Shown here: positions 22,704-23,084 of the stretch, piece after piece
How positions within the stretch are numbered: position 1 is the first letter of the stretch
How the letters are laid out: every line of letters starts with the position of its first letter
DNA from: CAZSDU01 sp964605775
GTDB lineage: Bacteria > Bacteroidota > Bacteroidia > Bacteroidales > FEN-979
Direction: 5' to 3'
NCBI GenBank assembly: GCA_964605775.1
Contig: CAZSDU010000035.1
Coordinates: 1-23,084, forward strand
Length of the DNA stretch: 23,084 bases
The notes under the pieces: generated by a model
What the model saw: only the letters and a program-made list of their open reading frames with translations
Told to the model about the DNA's origin: nothing
Databases searched by the model: none
Program-made: the position numbers and the translations under genes

Positions 22704-23084
22704 TCATTCTTTGATTTCAAACATGGCTTCGCTTTCTTTGGCCACTCCATTATAAAAATCGACTAAAACCGGCAGATAACTTTCGAGCGTGGGATATTGA
22801 GTCCTGCTTTTTTCATATACCCCCAGGTTTTCCACGAGGTCTTTCATCCAGAAAAATCCCCGGCCAAAGTCCGATATCAGTTGACTTCTTGCCTCTTTGC
22901 CATCGGGATTATGCTTTAACAGGTACCTTATGACGGAGGCCCTCACCAGCGACTCATTCATCATGGTCTGCCAACTGTTATAATGCTGACTGCCCATTCC
23001 CGCTTTCACAAGGTCAAACAGCTTTGTACCGGCGTCCTCAAATTCCTTTTCATACTTTTTAGTCATGGCATTTACCCAGGAGTG
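22704..23084 (-). CDS. C-terminal end of a DUF4932-like protein (cut by the window edge)
   Basis: The frame is open to the last base of the window; an internal Met at 23066 is not the true start. It begins His-Ser-Trp-Val-Asn, which resembles the HExxHSxVN segment of DUF4932 proteins, a Bacteroidota family with a putative zinc-protease motif. The ending also fits: NESLVRASVIRYL, RGFFWMKDLVENLGVYEKSR and YPTLESYLPVLVDFYN. About 127 residues are visible and the rest lies beyond the right edge. If the HE pair is present upstream, it would be a predicted exported metallopeptidase-like protein. The 99 bases to the kinase gene separate the two units. The family call rests on pattern memory. Confidence 0.65.
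   Translation of the reverse strand, partial: HSWVNAMTKKYEKEFEDAGTKLFDLVKAGMGSQHYNSWQTMMNESLVRASVIRYLLKHNPDGKEARSQLISDFGRGFFWMKDLVENLGVYEKSRTQYPTLESYLPVLVDFYNGVAKESEAMFEIKE

Overview
The window looks like chromosomal DNA of a member of the Bacteroidota, probably a free-living or environmental Bacteroidales/Marinilabiliales-type lineage; this is inferred from gene content, not from a marker gene. The signs are three proteins ending in type IX secretion (T9SS) sorting tails, families common in the phylum (DUF4403, DUF4932-like, CarboxypepD_reg-like, SBBP beta-propellers), a LytS/LytTR two-component pair, Sec signal peptides ending in ..FSQ or ..AQ, and at least one promoter -7 box of the phylum-specific TAnnTTTG kind. 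Only the first gene is on the plus strand. There are no tRNAs, rRNAs, CRISPR arrays, transposases or phage genes, and no gap between genes exceeds 300 bases.

Layout. (1) 1-1338: a DUF4403 protein cut by the left edge; the first codon of the window may be its lipobox cysteine. (2) 3915-1350, minus: an exported isochorismatase-fold hydrolase followed by a 645-residue class V aminotransferase/cysteine-desulfurase-like enzyme carrying a second, degenerate aminotransferase copy at its N terminus. (3) 8139-4018, minus: two paralogous secreted propeller + Ig-like + T9SS proteins flank an SBBP-repeat protein. The paralogs share a near-identical Ig block and a conserved leader with inverted repeats. 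(4) 17494-8374, minus: a compact run of six genes with gaps of -4 to 54 bases. They are an M1-like metallopeptidase, a transglutaminase-fold protein, a TPR protein with a DUF2723-like segment, a ketopantoate-reductase-like enzyme, a CarboxypepD_reg-like protein and an S41 peptidase; five of the six are predicted to be exported. (5) 19729-17733, minus: an exported alpha/beta hydrolase with a helical N-terminal domain, then a small cysteine-rich T9SS cargo. (6) 22604-19831, minus: a LytS-type histidine kinase, an overlapping LytTR regulator and a zinc-less MDR oxidoreductase. (7) 23084-22704, minus: the C-terminal end of a DUF4932-like protein cut by the right edge.

The window is dominated by envelope and secreted functions. 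The six-gene run could act as one periplasmic protein- or peptide-processing unit, but no specific substrate can be named from sequence. The most unusual features are the double aminotransferase, the shared leader of the two T9SS paralogs, the AACCAAT element at a near-constant distance before four start codons, and a 46-codon open tail after the S41 stop codon.
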